30,504 nucleotides of DNA. It comes from a virus. The notes under the pieces are model-generated. The model had not been told where the DNA came from and ran no database searches. It saw only the letters and a program-made list of their open reading frames with translations. The stretch covers positions 1-30,504 of IMG/VR virus record IMGVR_UViG_3300021599_000358. One strand, written 5' to 3'. The first letter of the stretch is position 1; every line of letters starts with the position of its first letter. Shown here piece by piece: positions 1-9,700 of this stretch. A program made the position numbers and the translations under genes.

Positions 1-41
1 AGGCTAGTATATGTACCCAACCACAATAAAATCTTACTATT

Positions 42-2312
42 ATGCCTAATTGGAAAAAACTCATAGTATCGGGTTCAGATGCTACTCTAAATTCATTAAC
101 TGTATCAAACGGAATTACAGGTTCACTACAAGGTACAGCAAGTTGGGCAATAAACGCACTAACTGCATCTTACGCACCTAATATGTTAATATCCGGTGGA
201 ATAACATCAGTTGATTATATAGATTTTGATTTAACAGCAACACCATCTCACACAGAGGGTAGAGTACATTGGAACGATGAATTAAAAACATTACAAGTCG
301 ATACCGAAAATAATAATGTACAAATAAATGTTGGACATGAAACAATACAAAGAGTCGTAAACGATTATAACTTTACCTTAAATAAAGGTAAAGTGGTTTA
401 TATAAATGGAGAGCAAGGTAACAGACCTACTGTTGCAACGGCTAGTTATGTAAGTGATGCGGTTAGCGCAAATACTTTGGGCGTTGTAATGGCAGATATA
501 AATTCTAGTTCTAATGGTTATATAATTACAAACGGATTACTAGAAGGAGTTAATACAATAGGATTATCTGCAGGAACTACTTTGTATTTATCAAGTAGTG
601 GAGATTTTACTTCTACAAAACCTCAAGCACCATTACACTTGGTTTATGTGGGCAAAGTTGTAACGGGTAATTCGGCAGCTGGTTCAATCTTTGTTACTAT
701 ACAAAACGGATATGAGTTAGAAGAATTGCACGATGTAAAAATAACAAGTTCAACCGATGGAGATTTAGTTGTTAAAAGTGGAAGTCTTTGGATAAATTCA
801 AAACAATTAACAGGTTCATACGGATTAACGGGTTCGTTGAGAGCGACTACTATTAACACATCTTTTCTAACCGCTAGTGGATTAAACTATCCAGCAACGG
901 ATGGTCAATTTAATGGACAAGTTTTACAAACAAATGCTGCGGGTACATTATCATTTGGTAATGTAAATGCCGTATTTGAAACTATATATAATGCTGAAGC
1001 AACACAATTAACCAAAGGAACACTGGTCTATATTTCAGGATCCCAAGGTGTAAACCCAAAAGCATATAGAGCTTGGATAGGAGATGCTAATAATCAACCA
1101 ATAGCTATTTCCTCTGCATCTTTCTTTGTAAATACGGCATCTTACGCAAACAATGCCGACTTAATTGACGGTATAGATAGCACAAGATTAGCAACAACGG
1201 GTAGTAATACTTTTAATGGCAATCAAACTATAAGTGGTTCGTTACTCATGTCTGGTTCAATCATACCAAATGTGGGCACGGGTACAACTACATCGAGTTT
1301 CAGTTTAGGTAGTGCTACAAATGCTTGGAACGATATATGGGTATCAAATGGTACTATAAACTTATTAGATGGTGCCGGAAATATACAAGCCGCACTATCA
1401 TCGAACGCAGGTGGACTCGTTGTATCGGGTGCATTGACAGTAACGACAATTGTGCCAGCATCCGGCTCGGTAGGCTCTTATACGGGCTCACTTTTGGGAA
1501 CAGCATCTTATGCAAGTAATTCCGACTTACTTGACGGTATAGATAGTACAAGACTAGCAACTACCGGTTCAAACACATTCATAGGTAATCAAACTATAAC
1601 TGGTTCACTATCCGTTTCGGGATCATTGGCTTTAAGATACGCAAGTGCATCGGCAACTTATACGGCTTCAATATCAGATTCTACAATAGAATTTACATCG
1701 GGTAGTGTAACTTGTTCACTATACACCGCAGTAGGAAACGCCGGAAGACAATTATATATTAAGAATGATGGAACAGGAGTAATAACCGTAGATGCAAATG
1801 GATCCGAAACAATAGATAAGCGGCTCACTCGTACACTAGGAGAATATGAAGATTTACTTATTCAGGCCGATGGTGTATCAAATTGGATTATATTGAACAG
1901 AAAACCAGTAGTAATGCAGTTTGAACATGGTGATACGTCAGCAGCCGATAATACTACATACTTAATAGGAAATTATCCTTGGGCATCACCGACAACCGCA
2001 CAAGATACAACACGTCAAGTTAGAGCTATGGTATCGGGTTGGGCTACGAGAATAAATCATATAACTGGTGTGGCCGGCACACTTGCAACGGCTGAAGACA
2101 GTACACTAAATTTATGGAATGTAACAGCAAATACGTCTACACCTATAACAACGATTGCGGAATACAATGTGACATTACAAAGCAATACATATACATTAGC
2201 AACTCCTTTACGAATTACAAAGGGAGATTATATACAAATTCGTTGGACAACACCAAATTTTACAACAAATCCAACATTGGTTAGACAATTATTTGATGTT
2301 TTGGTTGAATAA
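42..2312 (+). CDS. Repeat-built tail fibre-like virion protein
   Basis: This 756-residue protein starts at an ATG with an A/T-rich leader and no Shine-Dalgarno. It is rich in Thr, Ser, Gly and Asn, with many short G-S-L and T-A-S-Y turns, as in beta-structured phage fibres. Two pairs of internal repeats are visible. A KG-x-VYI-x-G-x-QG unit occurs near residues 110-130 and again near 320-345, and a block containing DGIDSTRLATTGSNTF occurs near residues 365-406 and 487-528. The last 130 or so residues lack the repeats and read as a separate beta-rich C-terminal domain, which could be a receptor- or sugar-binding head, but I see no catalytic motif. It lies just upstream of the sheath gene. Role as a fibre or other surface appendage is inferred from composition and context; the exact position on the virion is unknown. 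Confidence 0.6.
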   Translation: MPNWKKLIVSGSDATLNSLTVSNGITGSLQGTASWAINALTASYAPNMLISGGITSVDYIDFDLTATPSHTEGRVHWNDELKTLQVDTENNNVQINVGHETIQRVVNDYNFTLNKGKVVYINGEQGNRPTVATASYVSDAVSANTLGVVMADINSSSNGYIITNGLLEGVNTIGLSAGTTLYLSSSGDFTSTKPQAPLHLVYVGKVVTGNSAAGSIFVTIQNGYELEELHDVKITSSTDGDLVVKSGSLWINSKQLTGSYGLTGSLRATTINTSFLTASGLNYPATDGQFNGQVLQTNAAGTLSFGNVNAVFETIYNAEATQLTKGTLVYISGSQGVNPKAYRAWIGDANNQPIAISSASFFVNTASYANNADLIDGIDSTRLATTGSNTFNGNQTISGSLLMSGSIIPNVGTGTTTSSFSLGSATNAWNDIWVSNGTINLLDGAGNIQAALSSNAGGLVVSGALTVTTIVPASGSVGSYTGSLLGTASYASNSDLLDGIDSTRLATTGSNTFIGNQTITGSLSVSGSLALRYASASATYTASISDSTIEFTSGSVTCSLYTAVGNAGRQLYIKNDGTGVITVDANGSETIDKRLTRTLGEYEDLLIQADGVSNWIILNRKPVVMQFEHGDTSAADNTTYLIGNYPWASPTTAQDTTRQVRAMVSGWATRINHITGVAGTLATAEDSTLNLWNVTANTSTPITTIAEYNVTLQSNTYTLATPLRITKGDYIQIRWTTPNFTTNPTLVRQLFDVLVE
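1134..1626 (+). repeat. Imperfect direct repeat inside the fibre gene
   Basis: Two copies of about 127 bp, near 1134-1260 and 1500-1626, are offset by exactly 366 bp (122 codons). The reading frame is therefore kept and the protein carries the same block twice. The copies differ at many third positions, so this is an old duplication and not an assembly artefact. Confidence 0.8.
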
Positions 2313-2314
2313 TT

Positions 2315-2325
2315 TATATTTATAT
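2315..2325 (+). promoter_or_regulatory. TATATTTATA motif after the fibre gene
   Basis: The sequence TATATTTATAT lies right after the fibre stop codon and about 120 bp before the sheath gene. A TTG at 2293-2295 is 19 nt upstream, so it also fits the Bacteroidota TTG-N19-TAnnTTTx layout. It is one of a family of near-identical motifs before late genes. Confidence 0.35.
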
Positions 2326-2407
2326 AAGTTAATAAAAACCATACACAATAAATTGGACAAATATTTTATAGTTATTTGGAAATAATTTGTGTTTTGACTT
2401 TTTAATT

Positions 2408-2417
2408 TATATTTATA
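2408..2417 (+). promoter_or_regulatory. Putative late promoter of the sheath gene
   Basis: TATATTTATA is followed by GATAAAT and ends 28 nt before the sheath ATG. A TTG at 2387-2389 is 18 nt upstream. The same motif plus GATAAAT recurs before the gene at 6464. No Shine-Dalgarno lies between the motif and the ATG. Confidence 0.5.
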
Positions 2418-2445
2418 GATAAATCACAAACTAAATCATTAAAAA

Positions 2446-4722
2446 ATGGCAGAAAAAATAGTATCACCTGGCGTATTTACTAGAGAAAACGATCTATCGT
2501 TCTTACAACAGGGTATTGCTGACATTGGTACAGCATTCGTAGGACCTTTCAAAGAAGGACCATTAGTTCCAACCATTGTAAACACACAATCCGACTTTGT
2601 TGAATGGTACGGAACAGTTGATGACACTTATTATACACCAATCGCAGTTGCTGCTTATTTAAGAGAAGCTGGAGCAGCTACAATTTGTAGAGTTGGAGGT
2701 ATTGGTGGATATACGGAAAGAGCACCGGTTGTATTAACATATGCCAGTGGAACTATAAGTTCTTCTTTAGCAGTATTATTTAATACAGACACAGAAACGG
2801 CATCATTTTCAAGTGGACTTACATTATCTTCTAATATAGAAAACCTTGGTAGATTCGTAATATCAAGTAGTGCACTTGGTATATTTTCTTCCTCATTAGA
2901 TCCAACCAGCGCTGATAATGTAGGCTCAGTATTTGGAGCTGACCCTCGTGGTAATAAAGAAGCTTATGGATATGCTTGGTTCTCTTATAATGCTGCATCA
3001 TTGAGTATGAACGCATCGGCATCGGTATTGTCTACCATATTAGAAAATCAGGACTTTGCATTGGATGCATGTGAGGCACAAACGCCATATATCCAATCTC
3101 AGACTATTTCTGGACAAAAATATAATCTTTTCCGTTTCGAAACAATCGCAGGTGGTAACGCTGCGAATACAAAAGTTAAAATCGGTATTACTAATATCAA
3201 ACCAGCAGGAACTGTAGCAGGTAATAACTACTCTGTATTTACTGTGGTTGTTAGAAGATACGATGATAACAATAAGAAAAAAGCAGCAATTGAATCATAT
3301 TCTAATGTAACACTTGACCCTAACTCTCCAAATTACATTTATAGAGTAATCGGTGATAGACATATTACAATAGATGAAAACGGTAAAGTAAGTGAAACCG
3401 GTGATTGGGCTAATAAATCAAAATATATTAGACTTGTTAATTTTGAAAGAGACCCATCATTAGCACCTGAAAACTTACCAGTAGTATGTTCTCCTTGGGG
3501 AAATGCTCCATATAAATTACCGGTATCTTCTTCTAATGTTATAATTACAAAAATACCAGCAGTAACTTACAACGCAGCAAGTGCAACTACTTACGGTGGT
3601 ATTGATTTAGATACAAATACCGATAACGCATTCTATAACAGAGCATTACCATATTTGGCACCGACTGGTTCTAATGTGGGATATTCTCTTGAAACAGATG
3701 GCCTACTTCCTGTTGGAATTGTAGCAACCGACTTGGCTAAGAGAAACTTCTTAGTTGCATTCCAAGGTGGATTTGATGGTATGAGCCCAACAATTCCTAT
3801 AAATAAAGGAGCAGCTATAACAGAAGGAAATACACAGGGATTTGATTGTTCTACTCTTACAGCATCTGGATCTGTTGCTTACTTAAAACAAATCAACGCA
3901 CTTTCTAACGCTGACGAATATGATATTCAAATGGTAGTAACTCCTGGTCTTGTTAGAAAATTACATGATAAGCTTGTAGACGAGGTTGTTAATATGGTAC
4001 AAGAAGTACGTGGTGATGCATTTTACATATTCGATGGTACTGAAGTAAATGGTACAATCGCTGAGGCTAGAGACCAGGCTTCAAAAGTTGACTCTAACTA
4101 CGCAGCTATGTATTATCCTTGGGTTAAAACTACCGATGTAAATACCGGTAAATTGATTTCAATTCCGCCTTCTGTACTAATGCCCGCAGTTTACGCAGCT
4201 AACGATAGAGTAGCAGCTGAGTGGTTCGCACCCGCTGGTCTTAATCGTGGTGGATTGACTGGAGCAGTAGCAGTATTAAACAAATTGACTCAAGCTGATA
4301 GAGATAATCTATATGAAGATAAAGTAAACCCAATCTGCCAGTTTCCTGGACAAGGTATTGTGGCATTCGGACAAAAGACGCTACAAGATAAACCATCAGC
4401 ATTGGATAGAATAAATGTTCGTAGATTGTTGTTAACTGTTAGAAAATATATAGCATCTACTTCCAGATACTTAGTGTTTGAGCAAAATACATCAACTACT
4501 CGTAACAGATTCTTAAACATAGTTAATCCTTATTTAGAGGGAATCCAACAAAGACAAGGGTTGTACGCTTTCAAAGTAATTATGGATGAAAGTAATAATA
4601 CGCCAGATACGATAGATAGAAACTTCTTAAGAGGAGCAATTTATCTACAACCAACAAAAACGGCGGAATTTATACAAATTGATTTCAACATATTACCGAC
4701 TGGAGCATCATTTGGTGGATAA
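2446..4722 (+). CDS. Contractile tail sheath protein (T4 gp18-like)
   Basis: At 758 residues this is somewhat longer than T4 gp18 (about 659). The N-terminus has the sheath signature SPGVFTREND. The C-terminal part is the conserved sheath core: an RYLVFEQN stretch, then TRNRFLNIVNPYLEG, a QGLYAFKVIMDESNNTPD block, IDRN, and a final IYLQPTKTAEFIQIDF strand, all matching the gp18-type order. Copies of this protein stack around the tube and contract to drive it through the cell envelope. The extra length is in the middle, where gp18 proteins carry variable surface domains. The tube gene follows directly. The start is the ATG after a TTAAAAA leader. Identity is very secure. Confidence 0.95.
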   Translation: MAEKIVSPGVFTRENDLSFLQQGIADIGTAFVGPFKEGPLVPTIVNTQSDFVEWYGTVDDTYYTPIAVAAYLREAGAATICRVGGIGGYTERAPVVLTYASGTISSSLAVLFNTDTETASFSSGLTLSSNIENLGRFVISSSALGIFSSSLDPTSADNVGSVFGADPRGNKEAYGYAWFSYNAASLSMNASASVLSTILENQDFALDACEAQTPYIQSQTISGQKYNLFRFETIAGGNAANTKVKIGITNIKPAGTVAGNNYSVFTVVVRRYDDNNKKKAAIESYSNVTLDPNSPNYIYRVIGDRHITIDENGKVSETGDWANKSKYIRLVNFERDPSLAPENLPVVCSPWGNAPYKLPVSSSNVIITKIPAVTYNAASATTYGGIDLDTNTDNAFYNRALPYLAPTGSNVGYSLETDGLLPVGIVATDLAKRNFLVAFQGGFDGMSPTIPINKGAAITEGNTQGFDCSTLTASGSVAYLKQINALSNADEYDIQMVVTPGLVRKLHDKLVDEVVNMVQEVRGDAFYIFDGTEVNGTIAEARDQASKVDSNYAAMYYPWVKTTDVNTGKLISIPPSVLMPAVYAANDRVAAEWFAPAGLNRGGLTGAVAVLNKLTQADRDNLYEDKVNPICQFPGQGIVAFGQKTLQDKPSALDRINVRRLLLTVRKYIASTSRYLVFEQNTSTTRNRFLNIVNPYLEGIQQRQGLYAFKVIMDESNNTPDTIDRNFLRGAIYLQPTKTAEFIQIDFNILPTGASFGG

Positions 4723-4736
4723 TTTTTAAGAAAACC

Positions 4737-4746
4737 AATATTTATA
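4737..4746 (+). promoter_or_regulatory. Putative late promoter of the tube gene
   Basis: AATATTTATA ends 28 nt before the tube ATG, the same spacing as at the sheath gene. A TTG at 4712-4714 is 22 nt upstream, a poor fit to the host-type spacing. Confidence 0.45.
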
Positions 4747-4774
4747 TAAAATAACAATTAAAAAATAAAGTAAA

Positions 4775-5263
4775 ATGCCAGAAATTTTAGAGTTTGACAA
4801 AATGTTCTATAAAAATTTTGAACCGAAGCTTAGCAACAGGTTCATTATGGAAATAGATGGTATTGAGTCATATTTAGTTAAGACAGCAGCAAGACCTACT
4901 TTCACATCTGAGGTAGTTGAACTTGACCATATCAATATCAAAAGAAAGATTAAAGGTAAATCTACCTGGGATGATATTAGTATTTCCTTATACGATCCCA
5001 TTGTACCATCTGGAGCACAAATGGTAATGGACTGGATTCGCCAATCGCATGAATCGCTCACCGGCCGTGATGGTTACGCAGCGTTCTATAAGAAAGATGT
5101 AAACTTCTTCTTACTTGGACCTGTGGGGGATAAGATTGAGCAATGGACTCTAAAAGGAGCATTCGTATCTTCGGCAAACTTCGGTGATATGGATTGGAGT
5201 GGTAATGACCCAATGAGTATTGAGGTAACATTATCTTACGATTACGCTCTTTTGGAATACTAA
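4775..5263 (+). CDS. Tail tube protein (T4 gp19-like)
   Basis: The 162-residue length equals that of T4 gp19 (163). The sequence shows the expected small all-beta tube-protein pattern: an N-terminal FYKNFEPKLSNRFIMEIDGI strand, a central R-P-x-F segment followed by a charged IKRKIKGKSTWDDISISLYDP strand pair, and a C-terminal WTLKGAFVSSANFGDMDW motif leading into a final IEVTLSYDYALLEY strand. This protein polymerises into the inner tail tube through which DNA passes. It sits directly after the sheath gene, as in T4 and P2, and is followed by an intrinsic terminator, so sheath and tube may form their own transcription unit. Confidence 0.92.
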   Translation: MPEILEFDKMFYKNFEPKLSNRFIMEIDGIESYLVKTAARPTFTSEVVELDHINIKRKIKGKSTWDDISISLYDPIVPSGAQMVMDWIRQSHESLTGRDGYAAFYKKDVNFFLLGPVGDKIEQWTLKGAFVSSANFGDMDWSGNDPMSIEVTLSYDYALLEY

Positions 5264-5290
5264 TAGTAATCGAAATAAAATCAAAAATAA

Positions 5291-5318
5291 AAGGTACGCC
5301 TTATGCGTACCTTTTTTT
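5291..5318 (+). terminator. Rho-independent terminator after the tube gene
   Basis: A perfect 7-bp stem, GGTACGC at 5293-5299 and GCGTACC at 5305-5311, encloses a 5-nt loop and is followed by seven T. The A run before the stem can pair with the T run. It lies 28 nt after the tube stop codon and is the clearest terminator in the window. Confidence 0.9.
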
Positions 5319-5334
5319 ATTTTTTTCAAAACTA

Positions 5335-5344
5335 TATATTTATA
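5335..5344 (+). promoter_or_regulatory. Putative late promoter of the chaperone gene
   Basis: TATATTTATA lies between the terminator and the next ATG (37 nt before it). No TTG lies 18-22 nt upstream, so a host-type -33 element is absent. It would restart transcription after the terminator. Confidence 0.5.
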
Positions 5345-5381
5345 TTAAACACAAAGTTATTAAAATCAAGTTATTAAAATT

Positions 5382-6218
5382 ATGGAACAAACAACTGAAA
5401 AAAAGCAACCAGCTAGAGGGTTACAACCACAATCAAATTTTGAACAACCAACGGGTACTGTAGCTAGAGATTATCCATTTCCTACCGAAGTAATCACTTT
5501 ACCATCTAAAGGTCTTTGTTATCCCGAAAGTAATCCACTTTCAAAGGGAGAAATAACGATTAAACTAATGACGGCTAAAGAAGAGGATATTATAACATCT
5601 ACAAACCTAATCAAAAAAGGTATTCAGCTTGATAAATTATTAGAATCCATTGTTGTTGAGCCTGGTGTGAATATAAATGATTTGTTAATTGGAGATAAAA
5701 ATGCAATTTTAATTGCAACTAGAGTTTTAGCATTTGGACCAGACTATAATGTTAAAGTTCAAGATCCATTTGATAACGAAGAGGTTGAAGTTACCATAGA
5801 TTTATCAAAAATTAACACAAAGGAAATTGATGAATCTTTATTAAACAGAAGAAATGAGTATGATTTTACATTACCTGTTTCTAAAGCATCTATAAAATTT
5901 AAGTTATTAACTCATGGTGATGAGTTAGCAATCAATAAAGATGTCGAAGCAAGTCAAAAAACATTAAAGCAAGGTAATGAAATTACTGCAAGATATAGGA
6001 GAATAATTACCGAAGTTGATGGTAATCGTGACTTTGGATATATTAGTAATTTCGTAGCAAATCGTTTATTGGCTGGAGATTCCAAAGCATTACGAAAATA
6101 TATTGCTTCGATTAACCCAGATTTAGATTTCAAATTTGAGTATGTATCGCCCGTAACCGGTGAAACGGAGGCACTGAAAATTCCCTTTGGGATTGGGTTT
6201 TTTTACCCTACCGATTGA
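5382..6218 (+). CDS. Tail assembly chaperone / T4 gp26-like, short form
   Basis: This 278-residue protein looks like the T4 gp26-type baseplate protein family (T4 bacteriophage base plate protein) and occupies the tail assembly chaperone slot between tube and tape measure. Visible features are a disordered Q/P-rich N-terminus, a TEVITLPSKGLCYPESNPLSKG segment (about residues 36-57), a TAKEEDI motif, and a beta-rich middle ending in VSPVTGETEALKIPFGIGFF. Frame 0 stops at TGA only 12 nt after a T7 run. The C-terminal domain expected next is present in another frame, so this is probably the short product of a frameshifted pair, like gpE of P2 or gpG of lambda. Such chaperones bind the tape measure protein before tube assembly. 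The alternative is a structural baseplate hub protein, the T4 gp26 role. Confidence 0.7.
   Translation: MEQTTEKKQPARGLQPQSNFEQPTGTVARDYPFPTEVITLPSKGLCYPESNPLSKGEITIKLMTAKEEDIITSTNLIKKGIQLDKLLESIVVEPGVNINDLLIGDKNAILIATRVLAFGPDYNVKVQDPFDNEEVEVTIDLSKINTKEIDESLLNRRNEYDFTLPVSKASIKFKLLTHGDELAINKDVEASQKTLKQGNEITARYRRIITEVDGNRDFGYISNFVANRLLAGDSKALRKYIASINPDLDFKFEYVSPVTGETEALKIPFGIGFFYPTD
6195..6207 (+). other. Probable programmed frameshift site (T7 run)
   Basis: In frame 0 the codons read GGG TTT TTT TAC, with seven T at 6198-6204. The downstream domain lies in the frame reached by +1 (or -2) slippage, for example tRNA-Phe moving from 6201-6203 to 6202-6204, after which ACC is read. A one-base homopolymer error would give the same picture. 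Confidence 0.55.
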
Positions 6219-6423
6219 TTATAGCGTATATCTTCATAGTAAATTATTTCAAATGGTTTATTATTCCAATGGTGGATTTAATTGGAATGATGTATACTTT
6301 ATGCCCATCAAACTCCGTGAATTTTATTACAGAGAACTTATCAAAGCTAAAGAAAGCGAGAAAGCGGAAATGGATGCCGCGACGAGAAAATCTAGTTCAT
6401 CTAGCCGTGTAAGGAGAAGATAA
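6205..6423 (+). CDS. Frameshifted C-terminal extension of the chaperone
   Basis: This frame reads on from the T7 run into a 72-residue segment that looks like a real protein. It has FNWNDVYFMPIKLREFYYR, then a charged amphipathic helix (ELIKAKESEKAEMD), and a Ser/Arg-rich end. An aromatic residue, then a P-x-x-L/R-x-F-Y pattern and a helix, is what the C-terminal domains of long-form tail chaperones and of gp26-like proteins look like. Fused to the upstream frame it would give a product of about 346 residues. Independent initiation is possible (TTG at 6187 or ATG at 6253) but no Shine-Dalgarno is seen. In P2 and lambda the long form carries the domain that recruits tube subunits; that role here is inferred. 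Confidence 0.6.
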   Translation, partial: TLPIDYSVYLHSKLFQMVYYSNGGFNWNDVYFMPIKLREFYYRELIKAKESEKAEMDAATRKSSSSSRVRRR

Positions 6424-6437
6424 ATAATTAAATAATC

Positions 6438-6447
6438 TATATTTATA
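6438..6447 (+). promoter_or_regulatory. Putative late promoter before the small helical gene
   Basis: TATATTTATA followed by GATAAAT, identical in 17 bases to the copy before the sheath gene. It ends 16 nt before the next ATG. No -33 TTG is seen. Confidence 0.5.
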
Positions 6448-6463
6448 GATAAATACTATAACT

Positions 6464-6715
6464 ATGCCTAAAAAAAGATTAGTCGAAGTAGGTGCTCTTG
6501 ATAGATGGCTTGAAAAATTCTATGCAGCCAATGTAGATAAAAAAGAAAAATTTATAGATTTATTAGCTAAAACCGATCCGGGGTTAGCAAAAGCTTTAGA
6601 CCAATGGCAATATAAATTTTTAGACCTCCTATTAGCTACTAAAAAAACTAAAGAAAAGTATGGTAAAGATACTACAAAAGTCGATAAACTTATCAGACTA
6701 ATGAAAGGAAGCTAG
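6464..6715 (+). CDS. Small helical protein between chaperone and tape measure
   Basis: The 83-residue basic protein is not recognised. It reads as mostly alpha-helical, with regularly spaced hydrophobic residues, a LDRWLEKFYAANVDKKEKF stretch near the N-terminus and a Lys-rich second half. It ends at TAG, 20 nt before the tape measure ATG, so the two genes are likely co-transcribed. Its position suggests a role in tape measure folding or tail assembly, but nothing in the sequence proves this. Confidence 0.6.
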   Translation: MPKKRLVEVGALDRWLEKFYAANVDKKEKFIDLLAKTDPGLAKALDQWQYKFLDLLLATKKTKEKYGKDTTKVDKLIRLMKGS

Positions 6716-6735
6716 TTAATTTTTATTGTAATTAG

Positions 6736-9700
6736 ATGGCAAAAGAAAAAAAATCCGTTAAAGAAATTCAAGACGAAATAAATGCTTTAATACAACAGCA
6801 AAAGCAAATAAGTGCTAATGCGAATGAGTATCGCAAATTACTAAGAACGCAATCAGAATTAACTGAACAACAAAAAATAAAATTAAAGTTATTAGAAGAC
6901 GAGAGAAAGCTATATGCGCAAAACTCTAAAGCAATATCGCAATTAAGCACCGATTTAGATGCTGCAAAAGACAGAATACGCAAAAGCTTAGATTTTACAA
7001 ATGATTTAAGCGAAGCATTCGTAAGTATCAGTAATACAGTAGGAAAAACTCACCCACAATTTAATAGTATAGTAGATTCGCTTAAAGAAGCTCATAATGT
7101 AACCGCAGATATTAGTCGTGAAATGACTTCTTCGGCCGTTGACATTACTAAAAATGAAGAAGCGGTATTAAAGGTATCGGCGGCATATGTCAATATGAAA
7201 ACCGCTATAGCTGAAGCTAATGCTATGAGGGCAGCTGGAGAGATAACGGAAAGTGAAAGAATATCAATACTTCAAAAAGAGTCGGAACTGTTTATGGACA
7301 TATCTAAAAAAATAGATATGTCTGAAATAAGCTCTTCAAAATTAAGAGATACTATAAATGGAATTAAAAGTGAGGCGCGTGGTATTTTTGATGATATGAA
7401 GACTGAGCATTTATTTGATACAAAGCCGTTAGATGATATAGTCGTAAAAATGAGTAACGCTTTTGGAGAAACATCGGAATATGTTACTCAATTAAATATG
7501 AATTTAGCAGGAACACAGCAAGCAGTTGAAAGTATAGCTGAAGAAATAAGAGCCGGTGGGGCTGGAACCGAAGAAAATGCACAATCTGTTATGGATTTGG
7601 CAGATGCTTACAGACAGATGAAAGTGGATATTGCTGATATAAATGCCGAATATATGCAAGGCAAAATATCCGAGCAAGAACGCGTAGCAATGATTAAAGA
7701 GGCAACGGATAACTTATCAGAAATGGCGAATGCTATTGATATGAGTGTAGTAAGTTCCAATGACTTAAAAGATAGTATTGTTAAAATCAAAGGAGAAGCT
7801 GATGCATATAGTAAATCAATGCAAAATGCACAGCTTAAGACTCAGGCTATGGATCAGGTATTTGATTCATTTGGTGGAGTACCCGCTATGAGGGAAATAA
7901 ATACACTATTAAAAACTAACATAAAAGATACATTGGCTTGGAAAGCCGCAGTAGCCGCGGTTGGGGCAGCTTTAGGCGCAGCGGCGGGTGAATACTTCGG
8001 TGCACCAATGAAAGCGGGTATGGAAGCATCTTATCAAGCTGATAAAGCTGGTATAGATGCAGCTAAAAATATAGCTAAAATAGAAAGCGACTCTGGCTTC
8101 ATAAGACAGCAAAATATGATAGAAGCTGGGAAGCAAGGAATCGAAACGGAAAATCAAGTAGCACAAATTAGACATGAAGGCGCCTACACAGACCAAAAAG
8201 TAGCATTAGAAGCTCAGAGAACGAGATTAGATGGTGCACAACAAGTTGCTAGAGCTATGATGGAAGCTGGTGCGGCGCAAATAAGAGCAGCTAGACAATT
8301 TTCAGACCAAATGCAAGTTGGAGCAGCTACATTTGCGGCTCAAGCTAAAACTGCATTATTTGGTAATAAATTGGGTAGTATAAATTATGGTGCCGCACAA
8401 ATGCAATTAGCAGGAATTGGAGCCGATAAAGTAGCTGCGGCAATGATGGCAGCTGGTAAAGTTATGGGTAAAATGCCATCATCTGAAATTGCATCCGATA
8501 TGGCAGTTTTAGCAGAACGAACCGGACAATCAGCTGAAGATATAGCACAATTAAATTCATTTTTCCAAAGAACAGAGGGAGTATCTGAAAAAACCGCAAT
8601 AAATTTACAAGAAGGATTACGGGCTATGGCTGATCAAGCTGGTCTTAATTTGGGTGAATTGATGAAAGAAGTTGCAGATGCTTCAAAAGATGCTTTAAGT
8701 TATCAAATACAAAGTGGTAAAGCTTTAGCAAAGCAAGTAGCATATACACAATCAATAGGTGTTAATTTTGGAGATATTGCTAAGGCCGGAAAAAGTATGG
8801 TACTTAACTATAAAGATAGTATCAAAGCAGAAATGCAACTAAGTACATTGTTAGGTAAGCAAGTTGATTTGGCTGAAGTAAGACAAAAGTTTGCAGAAGG
8901 TGATACAACGGGAGCACTTGAGGCATTAAAAGCACAGGGATTAGATCCAGCTCAAATGGATATGTTCCAACAGCAAGCTCTACAAGATGCTCTTGGTGGT
9001 ATGGATTTGTCTTCTCTACAAAAAATAGCAACAAAAGAAGGGAAAAAAACTGGAGACTTAAAAGAAGGTGATGCGGAAAAAGAGGGTAAGGCGTTTCTAA
9101 AAAGAAAAGAAAGTGCAGAATCCGTATTAAACTCGCAGCAAGCTGCAATATCAGCAAAAACGGCTGTATTTGATGCACAACTATCGGCATCAATAAATAA
9201 TGCATATGTTAATTCCGAAGGATATAAAAATTACCAAAAGCAATTAAATGAATTAGCAGCGAAAGATGCAGAACTGGCAGGTTCAATAAGTAAAGCATAT
9301 CTTGAATCTCCTGAGTATGAAAAATATAAAAAGGGATTAGCTGAAATGGCTAAACAGGATGAGGCATTAACGGCCCAAATGGTTCAAAAGCTTATGAAAG
9401 ATAAAAAATATCAAGAACTTATGGCCAAAGAAATGCAGCTTGATTTCAAAAAAGGATTGCTTGATGCTGGCTTTAAGGGATTGACTTCTATACTAGGAGC
9501 TGGAATCGCACTAATGGGTGATAAGATTGCCGGTGGTGTAGCCAAGTCGGTTATGGGTGGTTTAGCTAAAACCGGTATAGGAAAAAAAATTACTTCTTTC
9601 TTTGGAGGCGGTGGAGGAGCCGCACCACCCGCACCGACTGTACCAGGCACCGGAGGACCCGGTGGTGGTCCCGGTGGTCCTGGTGGAGGTCCTGATATAG

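Noticed and set aside
1-41. Possible end of an upstream gene, for example a frame stopping at TAA 27-29
   Set aside because: Three short frames are possible in 41 bases and none can be preferred without the upstream sequence.
6200-6412. Open -1 frame after the T7 run, which would give a standard -1 frameshift product
   Set aside because: Its translation is a hydrophobic Ile/Phe/Tyr stretch followed by a basic tail, typical of a shadow frame, while the +1/-2 frame has the domain expected for a tail chaperone.
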